The notes under the pieces were generated by a model that worked only from the letters and a program-made list of their open reading frames with translations, did not search any database and had not been told where the DNA came from. Position numbers and translations under genes: made by a program. Of a stretch of 64,000 bases of DNA, positions 44,391 to 56,175 are shown one piece after another (the stretch's first letter is position 1; every line of letters begins with the position of its first letter). Origin of the DNA: Volutella citrinella (taxonomy: Eukaryota > Ascomycota > Sordariomycetes > Hypocreales > Nectriaceae); NCBI GenBank assembly GCA_034401135.1, contig JAWZSP010000006.1, positions 186,001-250,000 of the forward strand, written 5' to 3'.

Positions 44391-46209
44391 TTATAACTGT
44401 CGGGGCTTCACTATCACCTGCAAACTCTTAGGCTTCACAAACCAGTAGTTCACTGTTGTCCAGCTCGCCTCGGGCCTATCAAGACCTGCATCAAGCTCAA
44501 AGTTGAAATCTCGGATTAGGCGAGGCAGCAGCTTGCACATCTCAAGCATGGAAATGTGGCGGCCAATACATGTTCGGGATCCAAGCCCAAACTATCATTT
44601 TTGCAAACTGTCAGCTGCTTGCTACCACTGACGAGTATATTTGAGGGAAATCTTACCGGCATCCAGTGTCTGTTCATGAAGCTGAGCCTGGCTTCATCCG
44701 CGTCCAGCCACCGGTCTGGCCTGAAGACGTCGGCATCTTGGCCGAAGATGTCTATATTCCGGTGCTCGACCCAACTGTTGATTCCGACAATGGACTGCAG
44801 TAAACACACCAAATTAGCATTTAAAATTGAATAGATGTACCGAGCCCAATGTGGATGAAAATGAATTCTTTGGGAGCAAGCGGGAAATATGCGAATAGCC
44901 AATACTTACACCAGCCGGGAAATAATGGCCGGATATAGTGGACCCGCCTTCCGGCACAACCCGTTCCAAGGGAAGTCCAGTAGCAGGATGCAGTCGCAGG
45001 GCCTCCTTGATGACAGCTTGTAGGTATGGCATTGCCATAGTTTCCTTAAGAGTTGGAGACGTTGATAGCTTCCCGTCTGCAGTGGCCTGGTCGATTTCGT
45101 CGCGCAACCTCTTGTAGGCACTTGGATGTTTCAGCAAATAGTACATGTTGGCCGACAGACTGATGGCTGTCGTGTCTGAGCCAGCCAGCATATTCGCCGA
45201 GCACCCAACAAAGATGTGATGCCTGGTGAATTGCTCGGGGTTGTCCGCGTGCTTGGACATCATTTTGCTGAGGAAGGGCTCTGTAGCATCCTCCTGCTTA
45301 GTACCGCCAAAGGCCTTGGGCTTGCCGCCATACTCTTCGATCCGGTCCATGGTGAACTTCATGACATACTCTCGACCGGTCGCATTGGCGCCCAACAGGT
45401 AGTTCATTGGCTTGAAGAGGGCGCGGTGGATGCGCCAGTACACACCAGCCAGGGCCCCGTATCTAGCGCCGGACTCCAAGTTCTTGATGATGCCGGCAAT
45501 GTCCTCGCCTCTATCAAGGAAGCCCAAGCGTTTTGCATACGTGATACAACCGATGACATCGAATGCATAGCACTGGAACCAGTGAACCAAGTTGAAAGAT
45601 GTTGAGTTGGCAGCGAACTCATGCAGACGCGTGGCGAAGATGTCGGCGCATTCGTCCACGTACGGCTCATAAGCGACGAGAGTGGACATGGAATACAGGT
45701 TCTGAAAGAGTCGACGGTTGGCAGCGTGGTGTTTCATGTGTCGGTCGGCAAATAAGTTCCATTTCCCGGGGTGTTTCCAAACTTCGTACCAGGTTGATTT
45801 CGGGAACTGAACGCCGAGACCATATATTTGCTTCTGTGCGTTGGGGTCTCGGAAACTGTATCGGTTCGGGCCATAGCGCACAACATTGCCTGTAGACCGG
45901 TGTGAGTTAGTGAATATGGCCCGACGAACTGCGGAATGGACCACGGAGACGCGAAGAGAGGTTCCACAGGTTCTTGCGGGAAAGGTCATTGTACGAACCA
46001 TACTGATCGTGTAAAGCGGAATTGTCTACTTCGAATCGTCCACGCGTCATGCGCCAGAAATACCATTGATCGGTGAATCTGGCAAAAAAGGGCCCGGGTA
46101 CTCGGCGAAGGGGTGACAATATCGCTCTGAGCGTGACATGAATCAGACAAAAAGCCGCTGCCACCAGCGGAATAAGGCCTAGCAGCGGATATACTGATGT
46201 GAGAATCAT
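44391..46209 (-). CDS. Microsomal cytochrome P450
   Basis: Predicted 509-aa monooxygenase with exons 46209-45999, 45889-44910, 44794-44657 and 44591-44391, all joining in frame. The N-terminal anchor is YPLLGLIPLVAAAFCLIHV, followed by the hinge RRVPGPFFARF. The I-helix has AGSDTTAIS, the K-helix ExxR is in VIKEALRLHP, and FRPDRWLD precedes the heme loop FGLGSRTCIG with Cys near residue 451. The fourth exon was found by following the CCG|GTAAGA donor to an ATAG acceptor; it supplies the heme loop. The layout recalls fungal pisatin-demethylase-like P450s. It is divergent from the bacterial-type P450 with a 554-bp shared promoter. Substrate unknown. Confidence 0.92.
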
Positions 46210-46399
46210 GGTGTAGTGCGGATGTGGCCTTTGAACTTGTGGTAATGAAGTGTGTGTATTTATGTCCCTCGATTCCAGCATATTGAAGGAGAAGTCCAAG
46301 AAACGAAAGATGTATTTGGAACCAGTGCAGAGCTGACGGAGCTATTTCGGTGACGGGGGACGAGGTCGGGTTCTTTGTTCAACACAATGCATGCCAATT

Positions 46400-46464
46400 C
46401 CCCACTGTTCAGTCCGTGGGGGAGGATGGAGCAGGCCAGTGGGGAAACAGACTAAGCAGTGGGG
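46400..46464. promoter_or_regulatory. Cluster of GTGGGG/CCCCAC motifs in the bidirectional P450 promoter
   Basis: Between the two divergent P450 genes lie CCCCACTG (46400-46407), GTGGGG (46416-46421), CAGTGGGG (46437-46444) and CAGTGGGG (46457-46464). The last two are exactly 20 bp apart, about two DNA turns, and the first is inverted. The core fits the SYGGRG pattern bound by CreA/Mig1-like C2H2 fingers and could also suit the C2H2 regulator encoded nearby. Binding is inferred. Confidence 0.45.
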
Positions 46465-46763
46465 ATATTAGTGGAGGAGTGAGCAACAATTAGGGTGTGC
46501 GGGGCACTGCAGCCACTGGCCGATCCGGTGCCGACTAAACGTCCATCGCTTCCTCAACTGACGTCCTCGTGGAACTAATGGCAGGATCACACAGAAATTG
46601 CCGACCGGCACTGGCGATGAGTTGAAAGGAGCCGAGTCTTGACGTGTAACATGCTGGCTGGATGGCTCATATTGCCGAAATAAGAAGCCAGCCTGGCCGA
46701 GACAGAGCAAACTGAGGTGTCCAGATCTACCCCTGATGGACAGATACAGACCTATTGCAAGCA

Positions 46764-48103
46764 ATGGCTACCGCGCTGAATGATTACGACATTGTTGATG
46801 ATGGAAACCCAGAGAAGCTGCATGCGCAGTACGATGTGCTTCGAAAGCAATGCCCGGTTGCGCACAGCACCACGCACGGCGGCTTCTGGCTCCTGTCGAG
46901 ATACGAAGATGTCAAAGCATGTGCCTCCGACCACCAGCTCTACCTCTCCTCCGTCAAAGCGGTCGTTCCGAGCGACCCTCGCGGTATCCGACGACCACCG
47001 CTGAACACAGACCCTCCTGCGCACACTCCCTTTCGCACGGCGCTTGATCGCACTCTCAAGCCTGCTCGTATCAAGAAGCTCGAGTCGATACTAGAGGCAC
47101 ATGCGGAACGAATGCTCTCCGACATGCTGGTGCGAGGCAAAGGCGATATCTGCGGTGAATTTGCCTCTGGATACGCTGCCTGGGTCGAGGCGTCGTGGCT
47201 CAACCTCGCCGAAGGCTCGGCCGACAAGCTTGCCAACACGGCCAAGATGTGGATTGATGCCTGGAGAGAGCAGCGTGGCGATGATATCACCATAAACTCA
47301 CAGAAACTCTACGTTATGGCCCAAGAGCTGCTGGCAGACAGACGAGAGAACCCAAGAGACGGCCTCGAGGATCCTGCGTCGTCGCTCTGCTTGGAGACGG
47401 ATGTTGATGGGCAGCCCTTGTCAGACGAGCTACTAGTGTAAGTCAGCCATCCTCAAATTTGCTACCCGGGGGAGGATTCTCGCTCACTTGTGGCTTTGCT
47501 GGAAACAGCGGTACTCTTCGTCAGTGTCTCGTGGTAGGCATGGTCGCACCGCCAATCATCATTGGAAGCATATGTCACCACCTGGCCAAGGACAAGGAGC
47601 TGCAGCAGGCTCTGCGCGCCGACCCCTCCCTGCAAGTGCCGGCTGTTGAAGAGTTCATTCGCCTGTACAGCCCATATCGCGGCTTCTGCCGCACCCCAGC
47701 CGTGGACGTGGACATTGCTGGGACGCGCATCAAGGCCGGCGAGCCGATTTGCATGACATACGTAGCAGCCAACAGGGACCCCCAAGTTTTCGCCGACCCT
47801 CACAAGTTCGTGCTCAATCGTGACAACATCACCGCCCACTTAGGCTTTGGCCGCGGCCGCCATCGTTGTGCCGGTATGCCCTTGGCGAGGCTGTGAGTGT
47901 GCATCCGTGTGAGCAATGGCGACCAATGCTGACAGCAAGCCATCATCAGATCCCTGCAGGTAGCGTTGCGTGTTATACTGCGCAACACCCACGACTTTGA
48001 GCTGGATGGACCACTCACTTATGCGCAGTTGCCGGAGCTTGGTCCTACATCTGTGCCTCTTAGGATCGTGCCCAAGACACAGCAGCAGTATCAATGCAAA
48101 TGA
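46764..48103 (+). CDS. Soluble bacterial-type cytochrome P450
   Basis: Predicted 403-aa P450 with exons 46764-47437, 47509-47892 and 47950-48103. It has no membrane anchor and the compact length of bacterial class I P450s. Typical bacterial motifs: DPPAHTPFR (B-C region), ExxR in EEFIRL, and the heme loop FGRGRHRCAG with Cys near residue 345. The I-helix reads VVGMVAPP, without the acid-alcohol pair (D/E-T) that normally handles O2 protonation. Two introns with fungal signals show it is established in the host; the final exon join uses the acceptor after CATCATCAG, which restores LARLSLQVALR. Likely an ancient transfer from bacteria. Redox partner and substrate are unknown. Confidence 0.9.
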
Positions 48104-48375
48104 TGATGGAGTCTTTTAACATGCTCTTTTTTGACTTGCACCACTAGGGGGTTGTTACTTTGTACTGGTACCGTGGTTATGCAGGGGCAGAAATAACTCT
48201 GTTCAATGTGGTGAGATCTCGTGGATCCCAAGCCTGGCGCGCAAGGCCCATGTGTGAGGGCCTTGCTGCCCTGTGCTGGAAGGGTCACATCAATTTGGCT
48301 CAAAGAAATTGCTGTGCTTCTCATAAAACGTTTCCACGTCAAACATGCTCTTGTGGTTAGCAATCTGTCCTATAC

Positions 48376-50873
48376 CTACACGGCATGCGTTTCCCACGCC
48401 TCGACGACCTCCTCCATCTCGCGTGCAACACCCCACTGCGAAGAAATGCTACGCAGGAGGAGCCTCAAAGAGCTCAGCTCATATAATAGATTGCGCATTT
48501 CGTAATCGTCCTTGGCCACCTGGCCGCTCCCGTTGAGAAACATGACTGTATCGCTTTGACGGTCTTGCACCGGAGGGCTCTCTTGACCCCACTGCAAGAC
48601 TGTGCCCCATTCGATTGACTTGGGTACAAGGACTGTCGGTTGTCCGTGAATGACATATGTGCTGTATGTGGCCGCGGCTGCGAAGATGGCGCTGGGAAGA
48701 TATGCATAATGGGCTGCCCCGATTGGCATCTGTGTTGCGGCGGCCTGGATCTGGAGCGCGTGCAACAAGCACTTGCGAGCACCCATGCTTTTCATCCAGC
48801 GATTGGCATCAACATCATACTCATCACGTTCAGGGCCACCGAATATGTGTTGCGGGATGCCATAGCTCCAACACATCCGCCTGGTTCCTCGGGCGATGCT
48901 TGATACAGAGTCGGAACATACAGTATGCCAACGCAGCAAGGCCACAGCCCTGTCAAGCTCAGAGAGCATTTCACTCCGGAGGATAGACCCCCTTAGCTGG
49001 AGAAGGCCCGAAAGTATAGTCTTTTTAAGGGGGATTCCAACGGCGGGCGGGTCAGACCTGTTGCATTCTGTCAGGAGCGAGTGCAGCATCTCCAACATGA
49101 CCATTGCGTCAAAGATACGAATCTCTTTAACCAGCTCAGCAGGCGGATTTTCGTTCATGAGGGCGTGGCATAACTTCGAAACACCATCAGTTGTATCCCG
49201 CTGTACCTCCATGCATTGAATCCACTTGTCTGCTGTGTCGGCGTCAAACGCGGTCGCATCGGCTGCTAACGGCAGCGAGTTGGTCGGTAGCCACGCAGCG
49301 ACGGTTGTTCCGCTTTGCTGCGATACGATTCCGTTGACGACGCACAGCCCGAGAAGCGTGCGTATCTGCGTCTCTCTTGCTACCCAGGTATTCCAAGCCA
49401 CCGTCTTTGTCTCCATGGTGTCAACCTTGGAAGGCAAGGCATCCATATCTGGGATCGTATACATTCCGCAGTATTGTGCCCACTGCATGCTCAGACCGTA
49501 GAATGTTTGACTCGTCATTCGCAGCCTCCGATTCTATCCGCATTATTAGTACCAATCCTTAGAATCCTAGCCATGTTAAAGGTGACTTACTCGAGAGAGA
49601 GAGGCGTAGAGCTGACCCAAAAGGCAAGCCTGTACCAACTGTGTCCCGCTGCAGGAATAGTTTTGGCTTCGTTGCTGAATCATTCTGGGCCACGATGTGG
49701 CAATGGCAGTATGAGCCAGTTCCCATAGTGCCTCACCCTACGTTGCCGGAGTTAGTTAGCATTCATTCCCGGATGGGGGGCACTGGGCGAGCTCTCTATG
49801 CACCTTACTGATTGAGTCTTCCTTGCCAAGGTATAGAGAGCCTATGGCGATGGCGTTCAATATAAGCGGCGCAGTACAGTTCCGAAAAACAAACGTAGGG
49901 CGGTGAAGCACCGGAAACTGCGGTATAAACTTTGAGAAAAACATGTGGAAGCTGCTGTCTATGAATCGAGGGTTTAAATCCTTCAGCTCTGGAATGGCAA
50001 CGATACTGGCCAGCTTTCGTTGTTAGCTTACGTGATACGTCCAAGAAGAATGCGTATCTAGTGTGTGTGGAGGGTCGTGAGATAGGAGCGCGATTGGAGG
50101 GATAGCATACCGTATTGGTAACGAGGCCACTCGCCGCCTGTATTGCATGATGGCCATCCATGGCAGCTGAGTTCTCGCTAAAAGCTACTTGTGACTGTTG
50201 GGCTTGGGGCCTGTTGGTGGCGTAGCCCGTGTCGAGGGATCCGGCTGCCGAATTGTCGGTCTGTTCCGGTAACTGCAAGGGCAGCTCCCAGGATGCGGGT
50301 TCCCAATACATGAGACTCTCGAAGAGATCTTCGGAATCAGCCCAAAGAAGAGTTGATGGTGCCTGGTGAGGTAAGCGATCTTGCAAAGGTAGTGTCTCAG
50401 TGAAGTCTGGCCATATCGTGGCGCCAGAAGCAGGGGCAGAGACGGAACCCGAAGGATAGGCGGGACCTGGTGGAGTGGGAATGCTAATTCGACCGGTGGC
50501 GACAGATGTGCCTTCTCGGCCTGGAGGGTTGTTCTTGAGGCGATGCACCTTCATATGCCGGCTCAACACATCGCTGCGTGAAAAGCGACGTCCACAGGTT
50601 CCGCATTGGAATGGCTTTGTGCCAGTGTCTTGAACCATATCAATAAACTGGTCCCAATAGACAGTTCAGGCAACGTGGACTTACGCGATCGCTCATGCCT
50701 CTGTCGCAAACGCGTTAATCATCACATGTATTCTAGTGGGTTGCATGCCCTCGGATGCTTTCCGGGGCTCGTCAACATCATACCTGGAGGTGCTCTCTCT
50801 TAGAGTAGGTTCTTGGGCAAATAGAGCACTGAAAATCTGGCTCGCCCTGGCTGGTGATGGGAGACTCATTCAT
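48376..50873 (-). CDS. C2H2 zinc-finger transcription factor with fungal-specific regulatory domain
   Basis: Predicted 712-aa regulator in six exons: 50873-50784, 50700-50685, 50628-50111, 50013-49804, 49737-49591 and 49533-48376. The second exon is only 16 nt. Joined, the first three give two adjacent fingers: C16/C19/H32/H36 and C44/C47/H60/H64, linked by a TGTKPF sequence close to the classical TGEKPF. The middle is Pro/Gln-rich. From about residue 215 on lies the fungal_trans-type domain (FPVLHRPTFVF, ALWELAHTAI). C2H2 plus fungal_trans regulators usually control carbon use, stress or secondary metabolism. It sits between the bacterial-type P450 and the MFS transporter, so a pathway-specific role is likely. 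Exon borders are my deduction. Confidence 0.82.
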
Positions 50874-51577
50874 GACCGAACGTGGTGACTGGGAGGCAGT
50901 AATTGTCAAGGGGGGCCTAACCAGCAAACATCAATGATCAGTCAGGCGCAGTCATGTCTACTGAGCGGCAGGCACATGGGTGATGGCCTTGGGGATGTGA
51001 GAAAAACTGACACATCCGCGGAATGGCCTCGCAACCCCGCTTCCAGCAAGATAAAAATGGGTCCGGGGTACCGACGCCCCCCGCGAACGCGCTAGACATT
51101 TCCCAAGATGGTGACATAGCCGACAGGCATCCGCAGTTGTGGGGTGTGCTAGTTTATTGTCCGGCGCAATCAAGCGCAAGCAGCAGGCCAATCCAGCAGC
51201 CTGCTGCCCAGCTTAAGCACAAATAAGGTGGTTGGCCTGTTCATTGGAATATAAAGTTTCTCACCTGGCTGCCATCCCGTCTAAGGTACGCAACTAGTTG
51301 TATACTAAGGACCTCCGAGATTTATTGCTAATGTCTGGGTGGCCTATTCAACATGCGAAACACCAACACGGGGGCATATATTCTCCAGGTCAACTGGAAG
51401 ATGCTTTCATTGAAGCTGAAGTCAATTTACCCATAAATGCATAAATACGTCACGCAACTAAATAACATCCATGTCGAATCCGTGAGTCGTAGTCCTACTA
51501 TCCTAGCCTTGCCTGCGCTGACGTACAGGAGCCAAGCTTATTCAAGAATGCTGCTTGAAGACCAGCTGCCCACCCAA
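50874..51577. other. Intergenic; regulator promoter
   Basis: 704 bp upstream of the C2H2 regulator and downstream of the MFS gene. One GTGGGG copy at 51139-51144. No gene seen. Confidence 0.4.
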
Positions 51578-53359
51578 TCACAGCGCATAGATAAAGGTCA
51601 GGCGTTGATCTCCCACCCGCTGATCCGACCGACTCTCCGCCTCCCGGTCCTCGTCGGTCCAAGTCGCGGTGATTCGCTGACGCCTGCGATTCTCCCACAT
51701 GTATGACAGGCGCAGTATAAGAATGCCGACGAAAGCAACGGCAACAAGGATCATGGTAACAGTCAATGGGAACCAGTCTATAGTAAACGTGTCAATGGGA
51801 GCTATCTTCAAAAGTAGGCAGTTGGCAATCTTGCTAGGGCTTACTCACATGAAGGCGCATACTTGGCTTTATACAGCTGACCTGCAATGACTCCTCCGAT
51901 ATTGGTCCAGCCATAGAGACCAAGTGCAATTGAGCGGTGAGACTAGTTCATTGGTTAGCATCACATGGAACGGTTGGCTGCACCTAGGGGCGAGACCAAG
52001 ACTCATGGCCCGCCTCCTCATAGCTGAAAACTCGCTCACCTTTTCGGGCGTATTGTTAGAAATCCAGGCTCCCACCAGTGGTCCCAGCGTCGCAACGCCG
52101 GCAATGGATACTGGAATGAAGCCGTACCGGAGTTGCTGACCGTGCGAGACAGACATGATGACCAGCCCGATGACGGCGAAGGTCAAGCCAAACAAAATGT
52201 GAAGTGAGCGCTCGCGGAATCTGTCGCTGGAGAAGACCAGGATGATCAAACCAACAGCACCGCCAACAAATGGAGGCACACTCATGAGCGTGGCACGGAT
52301 GCCTTTGTGTCCCATGCCCTGGACAATGAGTGGCAGGAAGGTCCCGAACGCGTTGATGGGGATAATTCCAAACACGGCCAGCACCAATGTCATCACTTTC
52401 CTCCAGTCCTTGACGACAGCTTTGATGTCCTGCATTCCTACCTTGTTGTCATCTGGAATGACCTGTCCCGCCGCATCCATGCGAACAGAGGCCGCTTCTT
52501 CGATTCGCATGCGACTGGCCGCATGAAGACGCTCCTCTTCCGTGAGGAACCACGCCGTCTCCACGCTTTTGGGCAAAGCGACCAGAATTTTCATGGCAAT
52601 TATAATTGTAATTGCGCCTTCAACAAGGAAAACAATCTGCCAATTTTTCAGAATTGTCGACTTAGCTTGCAGCAACCCGTATGCGAGGAGGCCGGCAAAG
52701 GCGCCTCCGATGGAATACATGGCGGCGAAAAAGCCCATACGGAAGCCTAGGTTGTATTTTGGGTAGTATGCGGCCATGAGATACATGCAGCATGATGTAT
52801 AGCCGGATTCCGAAGCGCCCAGGAGCAAGCGAAGGGCATATAGCGATGCGCTACCGTTGACTCCGGCATGTCCCATGCAGATGGCGCCGCAACAAGTCAG
52901 GAGAATGGCAATCCAGAATTTGGGTCCGATTCGGCGAGCGATGACGGCAGACACAGGCTGTAGAGGAATGTAAGTTACCGAAAACAACGTCAAAGCCATA
53001 CCGACAGCATCGGGGGTCAGATTGGCGTCCTTGATGAAGGTGCTAGTCGCAACGTAGCCGACATTGCTCTTGTCGACTGTGCAAACAGTCAGTATGGCAG
53101 ATATGGGAAGAAGTGATTCGACTATAAGGAAGAACGGGTTTCACATACTGGCATTGATTGCCAGACCTGCGGAGAGCAGGCTAAGCACAACAAGGTCGAG
53201 TTTCAAATTGATGCGCCAATCGAGAGCCTTTTGCTCATCAGTTGTCGGCGAGTAATAGGTCAATGTTGTCACTGTTGGCCCCAGCTGCGAGTACTTTTCG
53301 ATGTCTTCTATCTGTGTGGTTTGGCACGCGTGAGGAGTCTTCGGGGTATCGGGTGCCAT
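51578..53359 (-). CDS. MFS transporter, anion:cation symporter (Dal5/Tna1-like) family
   Basis: Predicted 513-aa transporter with exons 53359-53149, 53076-52040, 51942-51849 and 51777-51578, all in frame. About twelve membrane helices are visible. Signatures of the fungal ACS family: DKSNVGYV (crossing the first intron) in helix 1, GASESGY in helix 4-5, and SHRSIALGLYGWTNIGG in the C-terminal half. Known members carry allantoate, nicotinate, pantothenate or other organic anions (family knowledge). A polar tail (WTDEDREAESRSDQR) ends the protein. It follows the C2H2 regulator on the same strand, and its promoter has three GTGGGG/CCCCAC motifs. It may import the pathway substrate or export its product. 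Confidence 0.9.
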
Positions 53360-54297
53360 GACGATCGAGAGTCAGACGTAAAACTGGAGGTACACCAGAG
53401 GTAGAGAGGTAGCGGTAGCGATAGAGACCTGACAGTTTGTCCCTAGACATGTTTCATGGACTGGACAGATTATTAAAGGTATGATTATCCTTGTGCTGCA
53501 GGCCGAAGAAGTGCAGATGGCTTCTGCGCTCTGTTGTGCCCATCCCCGCATCCCCACACTCTTGAATCTGGGGTGGGTGGGGACGGAGAACTAGTGGCTT
53601 TTCCCCACAGCACAGGGAGACGACGACGGTGGTGGCAACAAGCCGACACTACTTCATGATTCATGGGGCACTGAATGGCGATTTACTCTAGCAGGAAACG
53701 TGAATCAAAACTCCGAGATCGGAGGGCAGCCAGATTTGCCAAACACAGCCCACCTGTCATTTTTGGGGGTCAAGATGGTAGCAGTATTGGATGAGGATGG
53801 TGGCTAGACAACCCGGGGACAGCTGAAATTGGACAAAAGGAACTCCTGCTATTAGAAAGAGTACAGCCGAGTATAATTACACGAAATGTAGTGATTGGGC
53901 TAAGGAAGACCTGTTGAAGGACAAGATCAAATTGACAACGGCCAGTACAAGAGCAACGAACTACTCTTCGGCGCAATAAAGCCTCCATTACGTGACCGTC
54001 CGACTTCTCATCTAATAAATCATCAGAAGGTCATGAGCCCCAGACCCTCTCTATTAATGGATAGACGTGAATATCGTGACGTGGAGAGCCGACTGTTTGT
54101 TAGTCAGCGTTGTGGAAGACATATTCTGATGAGATCGTGAGACGCATTTGAACAAAAGGTTATCAGCCACTTGGGTCATTGCTATCTGCACTATGAATTA
54201 TTGCATCCTAACCAGACTGAATACGGACAAAAGCTGAGAGCCGCCCGAGATGATGGTTTTGAAGTTCTAGGGCAACCTTATTCTACTGCAACTATAT
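53360..54297. other. Intergenic, 0.9 kb
   Basis: Promoter of the MFS gene and 3' region of the esterase. Beyond the motif cluster, no gene or repeat was recognised. Confidence 0.4.
53552..53608. promoter_or_regulatory. Three CCCCAC/GTGGGG motifs in the MFS promoter
   Basis: CCCCAC at 53552-53557, GTGGGG at 53577-53582 and CCCCAC at 53603-53608, spaced about 25 bp, 190-250 bp upstream of the transporter ATG. The same hexamer clusters in the P450 and esterase promoters. Confidence 0.4.
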
Positions 54298-56175
54298 TCA
54301 GGAGCAGTTTTTATCCACATAATGCCCAGATACCAGTTGAGCCGCGGTATTGTTCTTAGCGAATAGTATCATTGAGTCCGTACCTCTCTGGTATTTTGGC
54401 CAATTAGTCCCATCAGACGTGTGAGGATCTTGCGCAGAGTTTTCGGCGAAGGATAAGTAAAGTCCTACAAATTGTCAGCACTTACTCAGATATCGAGAGT
54501 TCCTAATTATTAGTTTCAGAGGCTGTATCTACCTTGCATAGTGGCAGAGACGTCCCACTCAAAGTCCGTAGAGTTGCCATTATAAAGATGATGGGTGCCA
54601 AATAAGAGGGGAAGTTCAGCTAGACAGGTGATTAGTTGACATCTTTGTTCAATACATGGTTGGTTAAGCACTCACCACTGTGAGCGGCTCCGATCCATGG
54701 CAGTGGCGAGATGTTAGAGAAATTGCCAGTGTAGTAGTATCGGTAGGTTGGCAGGCCAGCATCCACACGGCGGCTAAGGACAGTTAGTCTTGCGCGCTTT
54801 GTGTGCCATGTCTTTGTTTACATACTGGATCTCAATGGCGTCAAAACAGTCCCAATCCTTCCATCCTCGCTGATAGTGGTCCAAGTCCAATGTCTGAGAG
54901 TCATAATCTGGAACAGGGCTTAGATTTGCACCTTCTTCGCTGTTGTCTCCCTTTATCAGCGGCTAGCGAGCATTTTAGAATATCATAATCATCATCATCG
55001 TGGCACAGCGGGTAAGAGACTAACAATTTTGGAGATTAAGCCATGAGCGATCCTGTCCGTCCGGTTGCTAAAATAGGTGGTATTGTCTGGGAACGGGACA
55101 AATAGAGCGCCAGGCGTTCCAATGACGACTTGGCTAAGCTTGACCGCATCAACCTTCTTCAAACATTCAAGCTCAGCGGCGGGATCCTTTATGGGACAGT
55201 TGAAAAGCTCAGCGATACTCGAGAAGTTCGTATGCTGCGTGTCAAGGCTTGTGACGTATCGGCCGTCGGCAGAATGGGAGATTAAGCCGGTGACAATAGG
55301 ATCTTGGGGGTAAATGTATGGCCAAATCTCGACAGAGACACCTCCGGCGGATTGGCCCCAAAGAACCATTCGTTTCGGGTCCCCACTGTATTACTATTAG
55401 CATTCTGGCAATACCTGGCTGCTGGCGTACTTACCCGAACTGGGCAATATTATCACGAAGCCACTCAACTCTGCGTTAGTTTTAGTAAGCAAGCGTATCA
55501 CAGATCTCGGCGGGGAGTTCAGTGGGAGACGTACGCGACTCTTTGGTCGAGTAAACCGACATTCTCTGTGCCGTTCTTGGCATTGGGGAACCCAAAGATG
55601 TTCAACCGGTAGCTGCGACATTGGATTAGCTTCTACTCGGACACGCGTCAGATGTATACTAACTTCATCGTTACGACAATGTGCGACTGTTGGTGCTGGA
55701 TCCAGCTACTAGGCTCTTGAAGAGGCACATTTGAGCCATCCGTGAGAAAGCCGCCACCAGGAATCCAGATGAGCACTGGTAGATTCCGCCCTTTGGCCTC
55801 CAGCGGAGCAAATATGTTGAGTGTCAGGCAGTCTTCGCTCTGTTCGTCGCTCCTCAAGACAAAGCCCGAGTATATATCCGTGTACAAGCTTTTTCCGGGA
55901 AAAAACCATTGAAAGCAACTGGGGCTATATGTCGTTGTATTGAGGATGCCTCTCTCTCGGGACTTGGCCACTGGTGGCTCAAATCGCAGCTCTCCAATGG
56001 GAGGTTCCGCATAGGGTACGCCGAGAAATTGAAGAACCTCTGGGAAAGTTTCATTGATGAAGCCTTGAAGCCTTCCTGACGAAGTGTCCACGAGCAAAGG
56101 GTCGTGGCGATGGGCAGCGCTATTGCATACCGACACTAGGAAAAATAATGCCTGAACATATGAGTGGACTCTCAT
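54298..56175 (-). CDS. Secreted type-B carboxylesterase, 8 exons
   Basis: Predicted 491-aa alpha/beta hydrolase. Exons: 56175-55664, 55612-55535, 55470-55435, 55385-55025, 54962-54826, 54773-54676, 54619-54533 and 54464-54298; total length divides by three. A signal peptide ends near residue 22 (VCNSAAH). Family motifs run in order: FLGVPYAEPPIGELRF, SEDCLTLN, GGGF in the oxyanion region, Ser in LWGQSAGGVS, Glu in GDNSEEG, and His in IGAAHSAELP, so the triad appears complete. It is slightly short for the family. Next to the MFS transporter and P450 genes, it may deacylate or hydrolyse an ester in the same pathway; that is inference. It is divergent from the disrupted esterase. Confidence 0.88.
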
